Shown: positions 1-5,609, counted from the first letter of the stretch. The stretch is 10,929 nt of DNA from Candidatus Omnitrophota bacterium (GCA_016206875.1 JACQQR010000235.1:1-10929), one strand, 5' to 3'. Numbers and translations are program-made. The notes: generated by a model not told the origin, from the letters alone.

Positions 1-11
1 CTAGTAATCCT

Positions 12-20
12 TGTGGATAT
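12..20 (-). promoter_or_regulatory. DnaA box, 8/9 match
   Basis: TGTGGATAT on the plus strand reads ATATCCACA on the minus strand, one mismatch to the TTATCCACA consensus. It lies within a 13-nt sequence (7-19) whose exact reverse complement occurs at 234-246 in the dnaA 3' end. Confidence 0.5.
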
Positions 21-72
21 GTATAAAAAGTTTTAATGGCAACTCTTGTAATAAGTTACAAAAAACAAAACC

Positions 73-81
73 TATGGATAA
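73..81 (-). promoter_or_regulatory. DnaA box, 8/9 match
   Basis: TATGGATAA reads TTATCCATA on the minus strand, one mismatch to the consensus. It has the same orientation as the neighbouring boxes at 12, 135 and 154. Confidence 0.45.
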
Positions 82-134
82 CTTGACGCTGCTTTTCAAC
101 AAATACACAAAAAAATCCAGAAATACTCAAACGT

Positions 135-143
135 TGTGGAAAA
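135..143 (-). promoter_or_regulatory. DnaA box, 8/9 match
   Basis: TGTGGAAAA reads TTTTCCACA on the minus strand, one mismatch. It lies 10 bp from the perfect box at 154-162, about two helical turns start to start, which is suitable for cooperative DnaA binding on one face of the DNA. Confidence 0.5.
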
Positions 144-153
144 TTTTAATCTC

Positions 154-162
154 TGTGGATAA
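154..162 (-). promoter_or_regulatory. DnaA box, perfect consensus
   Basis: TGTGGATAA is the exact reverse complement of TTATCCACA, the high-affinity DnaA site. It lies between dnaA and the left window edge among weaker boxes of the same orientation. Confidence 0.65.
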
Positions 163-213
163 GAAGAAAGCCGAAACGACCTATTTAAATACACGCCGGT
201 TCATTGTAGCGGG

Positions 214-1626
214 TCAATTTCCAGATTTTATTTTATCCACAAGGATATCCACAATTCTTTTTACTTCATTTTTATCACGCACCTCATGTTCAATCTTAGA
301 AATAGCATGAAGCACGGTAGTGTGGTCACGGCCCCCAAAATACTCTCCGATTTCCGGCAGAGAATATTCCGTGAGACGCCTGACTAAATACATCGCAATC
401 TGCCGCGGATAGACAATGGCTTTCGTGCGTTTTTTTATGCGCATATCAGAAACCGGTAAATTAAAATATTCAGAGACCTTTTTTTGTACTGTATCAATAT
501 TAATTTTTGAGGCCTCCTCGGCGACAGATTCTTTAAGCACCTCTTGGGCTAATGCTAAAGTAAGGGGCTTGTCAATGAGTGAAGAATAAGCCATGACACG
601 AAGGAGCGCGCCCTCCAGCTCACGAATATTCGATTTAATACGCGAGGCAATGTATCCGGTGACTTCGTCGGGCACGTGCGTGGAACTATTTTCCAATTTT
701 TTTCTCAAGATCGCCGTGCGTGTTTCTAAATCAGGCGGTTGAATATCTGTGACCAGCCCCCATTCAAACCGCGAAACCAGCCGCTCTTCCAAAGAAGAAA
801 TATCTTTAGGCGGTCTATCGCTGGTGACCACAATTTGCTTGTGTGCATCATAAAGCGCGTTGAACGTATGAAAAAATTCTTCCTGCGTGGCTTCTTTATT
901 GGCGATGAAATGGATATCATCAATGAGTAACACATCCACATTCCGGTACCGCTCACGGAAGGTTTGCGTACTGCGGGTTTGAATGGCCGTGATCAATTGG
1001 TTTGTAAACTTTTCACTCGAAATAAAAATAACCCGGGATTCGGGACTCTTTTCCAATACGGAATGCGCAATCGCCTGAAGCAAATGAGTTTTTCCTAACC
1101 CCACCGGGCCGTACACAAAGAGCGGATTATAGGCGCGCGCCGGCGATTCAGCCACGGCCATAGCAGCGGCATGCGCAAAACGGTTCCCCGGGCCCACGAC
1201 AAAATGGTCGAAGCTATAACGATAATTGAGCGTGAAATCGTGTGAAAACGGATGCGTTGGAGAAGGCTCTTGCGGGCCGTTTTTCTTTGTTTTCAAAGAA
1301 GGTTTTGGAGGCGCTTTCTTTGCAGCGGAAGAGTCGGTGAAATCTCGAGAAGCAATTTGATAATGCACGGCACACAACGTTGCTATACCGGAGCACTTTT
1401 GGAGGGCGGATATGATGTTGTTGTCATAATGTTCTTTAAGCCAGTCACCATAAAATTTATCCGGTACTTCCAAAGTCAGAATATTTTTTTCGAAAGCAAC
1501 AAACCGGATAGGCTCAATCCACGCCCGAAGCGTTTGCTCACTCAATGCTTCTTTGAGTGAATCCACCACGCGGAGCCATAAACCGTTATCTACTTTTTGA
1601 GAAGCTTGCCCAAGGTCGTTCATCAT
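214..1626 (-). CDS. dnaA: Chromosomal replication initiator protein DnaA
   Basis: DnaA is the AAA+ ATPase that binds DnaA boxes, unwinds the origin and loads the replicative helicase. The protein is about 470 aa, the usual length. In order it has an N-terminal domain I (about 10-95), a Lys/Pro-rich linker (about 100-128), the AAA+ core and the C-terminal DNA-binding domain. Counting from the first ATG, Walker A GPVGLGKTH is near 173-181, Walker B LLIDDIHF near 233-240, sensor I VVTSDRP near 266, the box VII arginines RLVSRFEWG near 282, and sensor II RELEGAL near 335. The DnaA signature GGRDHTTVLHA is near 431-441. The frame stays open to a TTG at 1648-1650, but tandem ATGs at 1624-1626 and 1621-1623 fit the family N-terminus better. 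None of these starts has a clear Shine-Dalgarno sequence. A perfect DnaA box sits just upstream, suggesting autoregulation. The gene looks complete and intact. Confidence 0.97.
   Translation of the reverse strand: MMNDLGQASQKVDNGLWLRVVDSLKEALSEQTLRAWIEPIRFVAFEKNILTLEVPDKFYGDWLKEHYDNNIISALQKCSGIATLCAVHYQIASRDFTDSSAAKKAPPKPSLKTKKNGPQEPSPTHPFSHDFTLNYRYSFDHFVVGPGNRFAHAAAMAVAESPARAYNPLFVYGPVGLGKTHLLQAIAHSVLEKSPESRVIFISSEKFTNQLITAIQTRSTQTFRERYRNVDVLLIDDIHFIANKEATQEEFFHTFNALYDAHKQIVVTSDRPPKDISSLEERLVSRFEWGLVTDIQPPDLETRTAILRKKLENSSTHVPDEVTGYIASRIKSNIRELEGALLRVMAYSSLIDKPLTLALAQEVLKESVAEEASKINIDTVQKKVSEYFNLPVSDMRIKKRTKAIVYPRQIAMYLVRRLTEYSLPEIGEYFGGRDHTTVLHAISKIEHEVRDKNEVKRIVDILVDKIKSGN
233..241 (+). 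promoter_or_regulatory. DnaA box, perfect consensus, inside dnaA 3' end
   Basis: TTATCCACA occurs exactly, overlapping the codons for the C-terminal DnaA residues LVDK. It is oriented opposite to the boxes at 12-162. Being in coding sequence, it could be partly fortuitous, but the second box 3 bp away argues for selection. Confidence 0.55.
245..253 (+). promoter_or_regulatory. DnaA box, 8/9 match, inside dnaA 3' end
   Basis: ATATCCACA follows the perfect box at 233-241 after 3 bp in the same orientation, making a tandem pair spaced 12 bp start to start. It encodes part of the RIVDI stretch of DnaA. Confidence 0.45.
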
Positions 1627-1640
1627 CAAAAACGAGGAGT

Positions 1641-1649
1641 TTATCCACA
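1641..1649 (+). promoter_or_regulatory. DnaA box, perfect consensus, at the dnaA start
   Basis: TTATCCACA occurs exactly, 14 bp upstream of the first ATG of dnaA, and would lie in the leader of its mRNA. A weaker inverted box (TGTGGAAAG, 7/9) follows at 1656-1664. The position suits autorepression of dnaA by DnaA, origin binding, or both. Confidence 0.6.
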
Positions 1650-1760
1650 AAGGTCTGTGGAAAGTGTGCGAAACAAGAAAAGTTATAACCCATGCTTTGA
1701 AAACAAGTTAGGAGCGTGGGCCCAGAGGTTACAAGGAAAAAAACTCACTGAATACACAAG

Positions 1761-1769
1761 TTATCAACA
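1761..1769 (+). promoter_or_regulatory. DnaA box, 8/9 match
   Basis: TTATCAACA differs from TTATCCACA by one base. It lies in the leader or promoter-proximal region upstream of dnaA. Confidence 0.4.
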
Positions 1770-1804
1770 AGCCGATACAGCCGGGTAACGTGAAAACCGC
1801 AACC

Positions 1805-1833
1805 AGTATAACAAAGAAAGAAAATCAACGCAA
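1805..1833 (-). promoter_or_regulatory. Candidate sigma70-type promoter for dnaA
   Basis: On the minus strand TTGCGT (-35, at 1828-1833) is followed after exactly 17 bp by TATACT (-10, at 1805-1810). Transcription would start near 1798 and give a leader of about 170 nt containing the DnaA boxes at 1761 and 1641. It directly abuts the sat stop codon. Another -10-like TATAAC lies at 1682-1687 but lacks a well-spaced -35. This is a sequence match only. Confidence 0.35.
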
Positions 1834-3024
1834 TCAAATCTGATATGAAGGTTGTTCTTTCATGCCCTCGATTAATATTTGAGCTACTTCAGCGCGGGAA
1901 AATTCCGGAGGAGGTATTTGCCCGGCACGCAGCATTTCGCGCACTTTTGTGCCGCTCAAGCTTACATGATGCGAAGAATCATGCGGACAAGATTTGAATG
2001 AAGCCATGCCGCCGCAAGTTTTGCAGAAAAAAGTGAAATCGAAAAAGAGCGGCGTGATGCCGATGGCCGCCGGTTCAAACTCATCGAAAATATAATGCGC
2101 GTCAAATGAGCCGTAATAGCCTCCCCCGCCCGGGCGGTTTACCCCTGCGTGGTCGCGGCCTACGATGAAGTGCGTGCAGCCATAATTTTTCCGGGCAATG
2201 GCGTGGAAAATGGCCTCGCGCGGACCCGCGTAACGCATGGCTGCCGGAAACGCAGCCAAAAGCACTCTGTCCTTCGGGTAATATTTTTCTAAAATTACAT
2301 TGTAACTTTTTACGCGGATGCGAGCCGGCACATCATCCCCTTTGGTCTCACCCACCAGCGGATGCAGCAAAAGTCCGTCGACGATTTCCAACGCGCATTT
2401 TTGAATGTACTCGTGGGCGCGGTGGATGGGGTTGCGGGTTTGGAAGGCCACAATACGCCGCCAATTTTTCTGCCTGAAAAAAGCGCGCGTTTCTTTGGGG
2501 CTAAGCCGAAGGTCTGCGAAATCTTTATGTGCCGGGCGCTGGAGAAGCCAAACCGGCCCGCCCACGAACCAATCGCCCATAGCATATACCGCCGCCACAC
2601 CCGGATGCGCCGCGTCTTCCGTACCGTAAATTTCAAGCGCCTGTTTTTTCTTGTCATGGGGGAAAATATCTTCTACCTGCATAATGGCGAGCTCTCGCCC
2701 CTCGCTGTCGTGGAGCGTCACTTCTTCGCCTAGTTTGAGAGTTTTTTTCACCTCTTCGGAAATTTGTTTAGTGATAGGGATTGTCCAGGGAAGCCCGCAC
2801 GACAAATGCATTTTTGCGAGCACGGCATCGTAATTTTCGCGCGTCATAAAACCGGTGAGCGGGCTCAAAGCGCCGGTGGCAATCATTTCCAAGTCGGCAA
2901 TTTCTCGTTCGCTTAACTGTAGCTTCTTGAGCGCGCCCGCTTTTTTAGCCAAATCTTCTCTTTGCTTTCCTTCTGCTTCACGATGAACAAGTGTTCCGCC
3001 ATGGGCGGGGATTTCGTATGACAT
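1834..3024 (-). CDS. sat: Sulfate adenylyltransferase (ATP sulfurylase)
   Basis: This enzyme makes adenosine 5'-phosphosulfate (APS) and pyrophosphate from ATP and sulfate in the cytoplasm, the first step of sulfate activation. The protein is 396 aa, typical for the monofunctional homo-oligomeric Sat/MET3 type and unlike the CysDN type. Visible motifs are QTRNPIHRAH at 195-204 (nucleotide-binding QxRNPxHxxH), HPLVGETKGDD at 221-231 and GRDHAGV at 289-295. A likely zinc site follows at C334, C337, C346 and H348 (CxxC-x8-CxH), as in many bacterial and archaeal Sat proteins. There is no C-terminal APS kinase domain, which fits the separate cysC upstream. The ATG start has an AGGGAG ribosome binding site about 10 nt upstream (3035-3040). 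It lies 64 bp after cysH on the same strand, as the last gene of the sulfate cluster before dnaA. Confidence 0.96.
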   Translation of the reverse strand: MSYEIPAHGGTLVHREAEGKQREDLAKKAGALKKLQLSEREIADLEMIATGALSPLTGFMTRENYDAVLAKMHLSCGLPWTIPITKQISEEVKKTLKLGEEVTLHDSEGRELAIMQVEDIFPHDKKKQALEIYGTEDAAHPGVAAVYAMGDWFVGGPVWLLQRPAHKDFADLRLSPKETRAFFRQKNWRRIVAFQTRNPIHRAHEYIQKCALEIVDGLLLHPLVGETKGDDVPARIRVKSYNVILEKYYPKDRVLLAAFPAAMRYAGPREAIFHAIARKNYGCTHFIVGRDHAGVNRPGGGGYYGSFDAHYIFDEFEPAAIGITPLFFDFTFFCKTCGGMASFKSCPHDSSHHVSLSGTKVREMLRAGQIPPPEFSRAEVAQILIEGMKEQPSYQI

Positions 3025-3088
3025 GAATGAATATCTCCCTTTGATTTACAATTGAAAGTCGAAATGCGAAAGGACGGTTTTTTTGGTT

Positions 3089-3811
3089 TTAACTCGTCTT
3101 TGGATTTTCACACTTCGGCTGTTTTTTCATGAATGTATGAATGCCGCACTCGGTTTTTTGGCTGCCCGCCCAGCGTCCGGCCCGTTCATCTTCCCCCAGC
3201 GTTATGGGGCGTGTGCAAGGCTCGCAGCCAATGGAAGAATAGCCTTCCTCAAAAAGAGGATGATGAGGCAGGCCATGCTGCTTCAAATACTCCCACATTT
3301 GTTTGGAATCCCACGTTGCCAACGGATTGATTTTATAAATGCCCCCTTCATATTCTTCCACAAAATCGACATCCCGGCGGTGTTCCGTTTGTCCTCTGCG
3401 GATAGAAGTGATCCAGGCCTTGAGGCCAGAGAGCGCAATTTGAAGCGGCTCTACTTTATTCATCCGGCAGCACGCATCCGGGTTTCGTTCATACAAATTT
3501 CCGTACGTTTTTTTGAATTCTTCGCGCGGCAGCACGCTTCGAAGATCGACCACATTGAGGGCGAGTTGTTTTGTAAGCGCCTCCTTAAATTCCAGGGTCT
3601 TTTGAAAATGGAATCCGGTTTCCAGAAAAAGAATTTTGATATCCGGTTTTACGCGTGCGGCCATGTGCAGCAGCACGGCGCTTGTGGTCCCAAAAGACGA
3701 AGAGACGGCGATGGCAGGCGAAAATTCGCGCACAGCCCAAGCGATGATTTCCGTAGGGGTTTTATGTTCAAATTCCGCGTTGAGTTTTTTTGTGTCGAGT
3801 TTTGTGTTCAT
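3089..3811 (-). CDS. cysH: Iron-sulfur adenylyl-sulfate (APS/PAPS) reductase CysH
   Basis: The enzyme reduces activated sulfate (APS, and in some relatives PAPS) to sulfite using thioredoxin or a similar donor. The protein is 240 aa, with an adenylyl-sulfate-binding PP-loop segment SSSFGTTSAV at 37-46. The paired cysteines C114-C115 (ACCRMNK) and C196-x-x-C199 (GCEPCTRP) are the four ligands of the [4Fe-4S] cluster that marks APS-type reductases. The catalytic cysteine is C222 in the ECGIH motif near the C-terminus. The E. coli PAPS-specific type lacks the cluster cysteines, so APS is the likelier substrate, although the Bacillus subtilis enzyme of this type accepts both. The ATG start has no clear Shine-Dalgarno, and a large hairpin ends 13 nt upstream of it. 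The gene lies between the PHP gene and sat, all on the minus strand. Confidence 0.95.
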   Translation of the reverse strand: MNTKLDTKKLNAEFEHKTPTEIIAWAVREFSPAIAVSSSFGTTSAVLLHMAARVKPDIKILFLETGFHFQKTLEFKEALTKQLALNVVDLRSVLPREEFKKTYGNLYERNPDACCRMNKVEPLQIALSGLKAWITSIRRGQTEHRRDVDFVEEYEGGIYKINPLATWDSKQMWEYLKQHGLPHHPLFEEGYSSIGCEPCTRPITLGEDERAGRWAGSQKTECGIHTFMKKQPKCENPKTS

Positions 3812-3824
3812 ATAATAAGGATAA

Positions 3825-3919
3825 CCGCAAAAACTGTGAAGCGTATCTCGTGAAACGTGAAGCGAAATTGCTTAGTTTGCGCTTCACGCTTCACGAACAA
3901 CGCTTCACAGTCTTTGCGG
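3825..3919 (-). repeat. Long imperfect inverted repeat (hairpin) at the PHP-cysH junction
   Basis: Two 40-nt arms, 3825-3864 and 3880-3919, are reverse complements at 35 of 40 positions around a 15-nt loop (3865-3879). Each arm carries the unit GTGAAGCG or GTGAAACG three times. In minus-strand RNA, the operon sense, three of the five differences become G-U wobble pairs. This leaves only a small internal loop, so the structure pairs better in the operon transcript than in the antisense strand. The arm at 3880-3919 contains the last codons and the stop of the PHP gene. No T run follows, so an intrinsic terminator is unlikely. An mRNA-stabilising or processing hairpin, or a REP-like mobile repeat, fits better. 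Confidence 0.85.
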
Positions 3920-4754
3920 CGCGCAGTTCGTCTACAATGTCATAGCCCAAATCTACGCCTTGGCCCATCCAGCCCAAGTCTACGTCGGGCTTGTTTTTCC
4001 CATGGAAATCGCTGCCGCCTGTGATGATGAGGCCAAAGCCGGCACCCAAGTCGCGCCAAAATTTTTGTTCACCCACATTTTGACAACTGGAATAAGCCTC
4101 TATTCCCTGCAGGCCAAACGACATCCATTCTTTGAACAGTTGGCGAAGCCGTGAGCGGTCGGTTACTTTCAGCTGTTTGGGATGCGCCACCACGGCCGCA
4201 CCGCCGGCCTCGCGAATCATCTGAATTCCCTCTTCGGCGGAAAACCGGCGTTTGTCGACATAAGCCGCCGCGCCCTTGGCCAAAAATTTCCGAAATGCTT
4301 CATCATTATTTCTAGCGTAGCCTTTTTTAATCAGCACTTGGGCAAAGTGAGGGCGTCCCACCTGGTCGCCGCCGGATTGGGCTTCTACTTCTTGAAGCGT
4401 GACGTGCACACCCAGGCGATTTAATTTTTCAATAATCATAGGGTTGCGCTCCGCGCGGGCGCGTTGTAAAACAGCCAGCGATTGGGCCAACCCCGGGTCT
4501 TTGGGGTTTAAAAAATATCCCAGCACATGCAGCGTGCCCGGCTCAAACTGGCAGCTGATTTCAATACCCGGGATCAATTCAACCCCGTGTTTATCCGCGG
4601 CGGCCTTGCATGCATCATAGCCGGAAACCGTGTCGTGATCGGTTACGGCCACGGCGCGCAGGCATTTTTCGCTTGCGTAAGCCAAAAGCTCTTCGGGCGT
4701 GTACGAGCCGTCGGAATGCGTAGTATGCATGTGAAAATCACAGCGATGATTCAT
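3891..4754 (-). CDS. PHP-domain metal-dependent phosphoesterase, probable 3',5'-bisphosphate nucleotidase
   Basis: The protein is 287 aa and belongs to the PHP superfamily close to the YciV/RNase AM (Rnm, formerly TrpH) group. Metal ligands are visible: H8, H10 and D15 in DFHMHTTHSDG, H40 in VTDHDT, E65 in IPGIEIS, H76 in LHVLGY, H191 in VAHP, and D249 and H251 in GSDFHG. GRPHFA at 133-138 is typical of the insertion in this subgroup. Characterised relatives remove the 3'-phosphate of nucleoside 3',5'-bisphosphates such as pAp and trim RNA 5' ends. The position between cysC and cysH suggests it recycles pAp formed when PAPS is consumed, a job done elsewhere by CysQ or NrnA; this is inference. 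It starts 42 bp after cysC. The last residues (about AAKTVKRCS) come from the inverted-repeat arm, so the native C-terminus may have been replaced. Confidence 0.85.
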   Translation of the reverse strand: MNHRCDFHMHTTHSDGSYTPEELLAYASEKCLRAVAVTDHDTVSGYDACKAAADKHGVELIPGIEISCQFEPGTLHVLGYFLNPKDPGLAQSLAVLQRARAERNPMIIEKLNRLGVHVTLQEVEAQSGGDQVGRPHFAQVLIKKGYARNNDEAFRKFLAKGAAAYVDKRRFSAEEGIQMIREAGGAAVVAHPKQLKVTDRSRLRQLFKEWMSFGLQGIEAYSSCQNVGEQKFWRDLGAGFGLIITGGSDFHGKNKPDVDLGWMGQGVDLGYDIVDELRAAKTVKRCS

Positions 4755-4796
4755 AGAGAATTCTCCCGGGGGACTTTGCGGCGGCCCAATACGGTA

Positions 4797-5348
4797 CTAA
4801 TTAGATTTTTGCGATTGCAAATGATCTAAATAACCCAGCTCTTCTAATTTTTTGAACACTTTTTCCGCCGACTCTTCCGCGGTTTCTTTATCCGTATCGC
4901 AAATCACTTCTGGCGCCAAAGGTTCCTCGTAAGGGTCAGAAATGCCCGTAAACTCTTTGATTTCTCCGGCGATGGCTTTTTTATACAGCCCCTTTGTGTC
5001 GCGCTCAATGCAGGCATCAAGCGAGCAGCGTGTATACACCTCCACAAAATTTCCGATGAGCTGGCGATTATAATCACGCACCTGGCGGTATGGCGAAATT
5101 GCGGCCGAAATGGCGATGACATCGTTGCGGGTGAGCAAATTGCAAACAAACCCAATGCGTTTGATATTCGTATCGCGGTCTTCTTTGGAGAACCCCAGCC
5201 CTTTACTGAGATTGGTGCGCACTACGTCGCCGTCAAGCACTTCTACCTTGGCGCCCATCGCGCGCAAACGTTTTTCCAAAATGCGGGTAATGGTTGATTT
5301 TCCCGCGCCGGATAATCCGGTAAACCAAATAGTGACTCCTTTAGACAT
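4797..5348 (-). CDS. cysC: Adenylyl-sulfate kinase (APS kinase)
   Basis: CysC phosphorylates APS at the 3' position with ATP to give PAPS, the sulfate donor for sulfotransferases and for PAPS reductases. The protein is 183 aa, the normal single-domain length. The P-loop is GLSGAGKST at 11-19, DGDVVR follows at 39-44, GFSKEDRDTNIKRIG near 52-66, ISPYR at 84-88 (phosphoserine loop), KGLYKKA at 119-125 and the substrate lid FTGISDPYEEP at 133-143. The reading frame stays open upstream to 5558, but that extension is a translated palindromic repeat and is not part of the protein. The ATG at 5346-5348 has an AGGAGG 8 nt upstream. It is the first gene of the minus-strand set cysC-PHP-cysH-sat, so its promoter lies in or beyond the repeat element. 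Confidence 0.96.
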   Translation of the reverse strand: MSKGVTIWFTGLSGAGKSTITRILEKRLRAMGAKVEVLDGDVVRTNLSKGLGFSKEDRDTNIKRIGFVCNLLTRNDVIAISAAISPYRQVRDYNRQLIGNFVEVYTRCSLDACIERDTKGLYKKAIAGEIKEFTGISDPYEEPLAPEVICDTDKETAEESAEKVFKKLEELGYLDHLQSQKSN

Positions 5349-5356
5349 GAATCCAT

Positions 5357-5362
5357 CCTCCT
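5357..5362 (-). promoter_or_regulatory. Shine-Dalgarno fixing the cysC start
   Basis: The minus strand reads AGGAGG here, 8 nt before the ATG at 5346-5348. This settles the start against the longer open frame that runs through the palindromic element to 5558. Confidence 0.8.
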
Positions 5363-5387
5363 TCATACTGGTTACTGTGTGTGGGTT

Positions 5388-5560
5388 GCATGACTGTAGC
5401 TGCTGCCCCTCTCCCTTCCGCCACAGGCGGAAGGGAGAGGGCCGGACGCGAAGCGCCGGGGTGAGGGTGTGGCCGCTGGCTAAACCCTCACCCTTAATCC
5501 CTCTCCCTTTCTCGCCTTCGGCGGAAGGGAGAGGGGCCGCGGTCGCAGCTACGGTCATGC
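5388..5560. repeat. Nested palindromic element with terminal inverted repeats (MITE/REP-like)
   Basis: A compact element of about 173 bp fills most of the cysC-lptD gap. Outer ends 5388-5403 and 5545-5560 are inverted repeats GCATGACYGTAGCTGC, with 15 of 16 identical. Inside lies a perfect 17-bp inverted repeat CCCCTCTCCCTTCCGCC at 5406-5422 and 5520-5536. A local hairpin uses 5407-5422 with 5426-5441, a second imperfect one uses 5499-5509 with 5525-5535, and GGGTGAGGGT at 5459-5468 pairs with ACCCTCACCC at 5484-5493. It encodes no convincing protein. No clear target-site duplication is seen. The structure suggests a non-autonomous mobile repeat likely present in many genome copies; its boundaries are inferred from the repeats. 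Confidence 0.8.
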
Positions 5561-5581
5561 ACCCTTAATGAATCAATCAGC

Positions 5582-5598
5582 TTGCTTCGGGTAAGCAA
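5582..5598. other. Small hairpin in the lptD leader
   Basis: TTGCTT (5582-5587) and AAGCAA (5593-5598) can pair around a 5-nt loop, 11 nt before the lptD ATG. A weak ribosome binding site AAGGGT follows at once. It might modulate lptD translation, but a 6-bp stem is short and could be chance. Confidence 0.3.
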
Positions 5599-5609
5599 AG
5601 GGTAGTTTC

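Larger units (their letters stand above)
1..213. other. oriC: Putative replication origin segment downstream of dnaA
   Basis: This AT-rich non-coding stretch follows the dnaA stop codon and holds four DnaA-box-like 9-mers: 12-20 (8/9 to TTATCCACA), 73-81 (8/9), 135-143 (8/9) and 154-162 (9/9). All four lie in the same orientation, with the consensus on the minus strand. Two more boxes in the opposite orientation lie just inside the dnaA 3' end. AT-only runs such as those near 143-150 and 182-190 could serve as unwinding sequence. No ORF here is convincing; an open frame from 11 to 310 is low-complexity and runs antisense into dnaA. The left edge is cut by the window, so the next gene (often dnaN) and any further boxes are not visible. 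Origin function is inferred from box density and the dnaA neighbour. Confidence 0.6.
1651..1833. other. Intergenic region upstream of dnaA: regulatory, possible second origin part
   Basis: This gene-free stretch separates sat from dnaA. It holds a 7/9 DnaA box at 1656-1664, an 8/9 box at 1761-1769 and a sigma70-like promoter near the sat end. No small ORF with a ribosome binding site stands out, and no terminator hairpin with a T run is visible after sat. With the perfect box at 1641-1649 it may form the upstream half of a bipartite origin, as known for Bacillus subtilis and Helicobacter pylori, but the boxes are sparser than on the downstream side. Confidence 0.45.

Noticed and set aside
11..310. 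Plus-strand open frame of 99 codons across the origin region and dnaA 3' end
   Set aside because: It overlaps the DnaA-box cluster and the antisense of dnaA, lacks a ribosome binding site, and has a low-complexity composition expected of AT-rich DNA.
3083..3853. Plus-strand open frame of 256 codons antisense to cysH
   Set aside because: It is the complement of a clearly conserved cysH with intact cluster and catalytic cysteines. The antisense translation shows no recognisable domain, and its end lies in the inverted repeat.
3825..3919. Rho-independent terminator between PHP and cysH
   Set aside because: The stem is far longer than a normal terminator and has no T run at its 3' side on the minus strand. 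It also overlaps the PHP coding end.
4587..4600. DnaA-box-like TTATCCGCG inside the PHP gene
   Set aside because: It matches only 7/9, is isolated, and lies in conserved coding sequence, so chance is the better explanation.
5399..5545. CRISPR array or tandem repeat in the cysC-lptD gap
   Set aside because: The similar segments are nested inverted repeats with no regular spacer length, and there are no cas genes nearby.
5349..5558. N-terminal extension of cysC (about 70 residues)
   Set aside because: The extension is a translation of the palindromic element. The conserved CysC N-terminus and a perfect ribosome binding site both point to the ATG at 5346-5348.
5110..5568. Plus-strand open frame of 152 codons antisense to cysC and across the repeat
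   Set aside because: It covers the opposite strand of a well-conserved cysC and the palindromic repeat, and shows no family resemblance.
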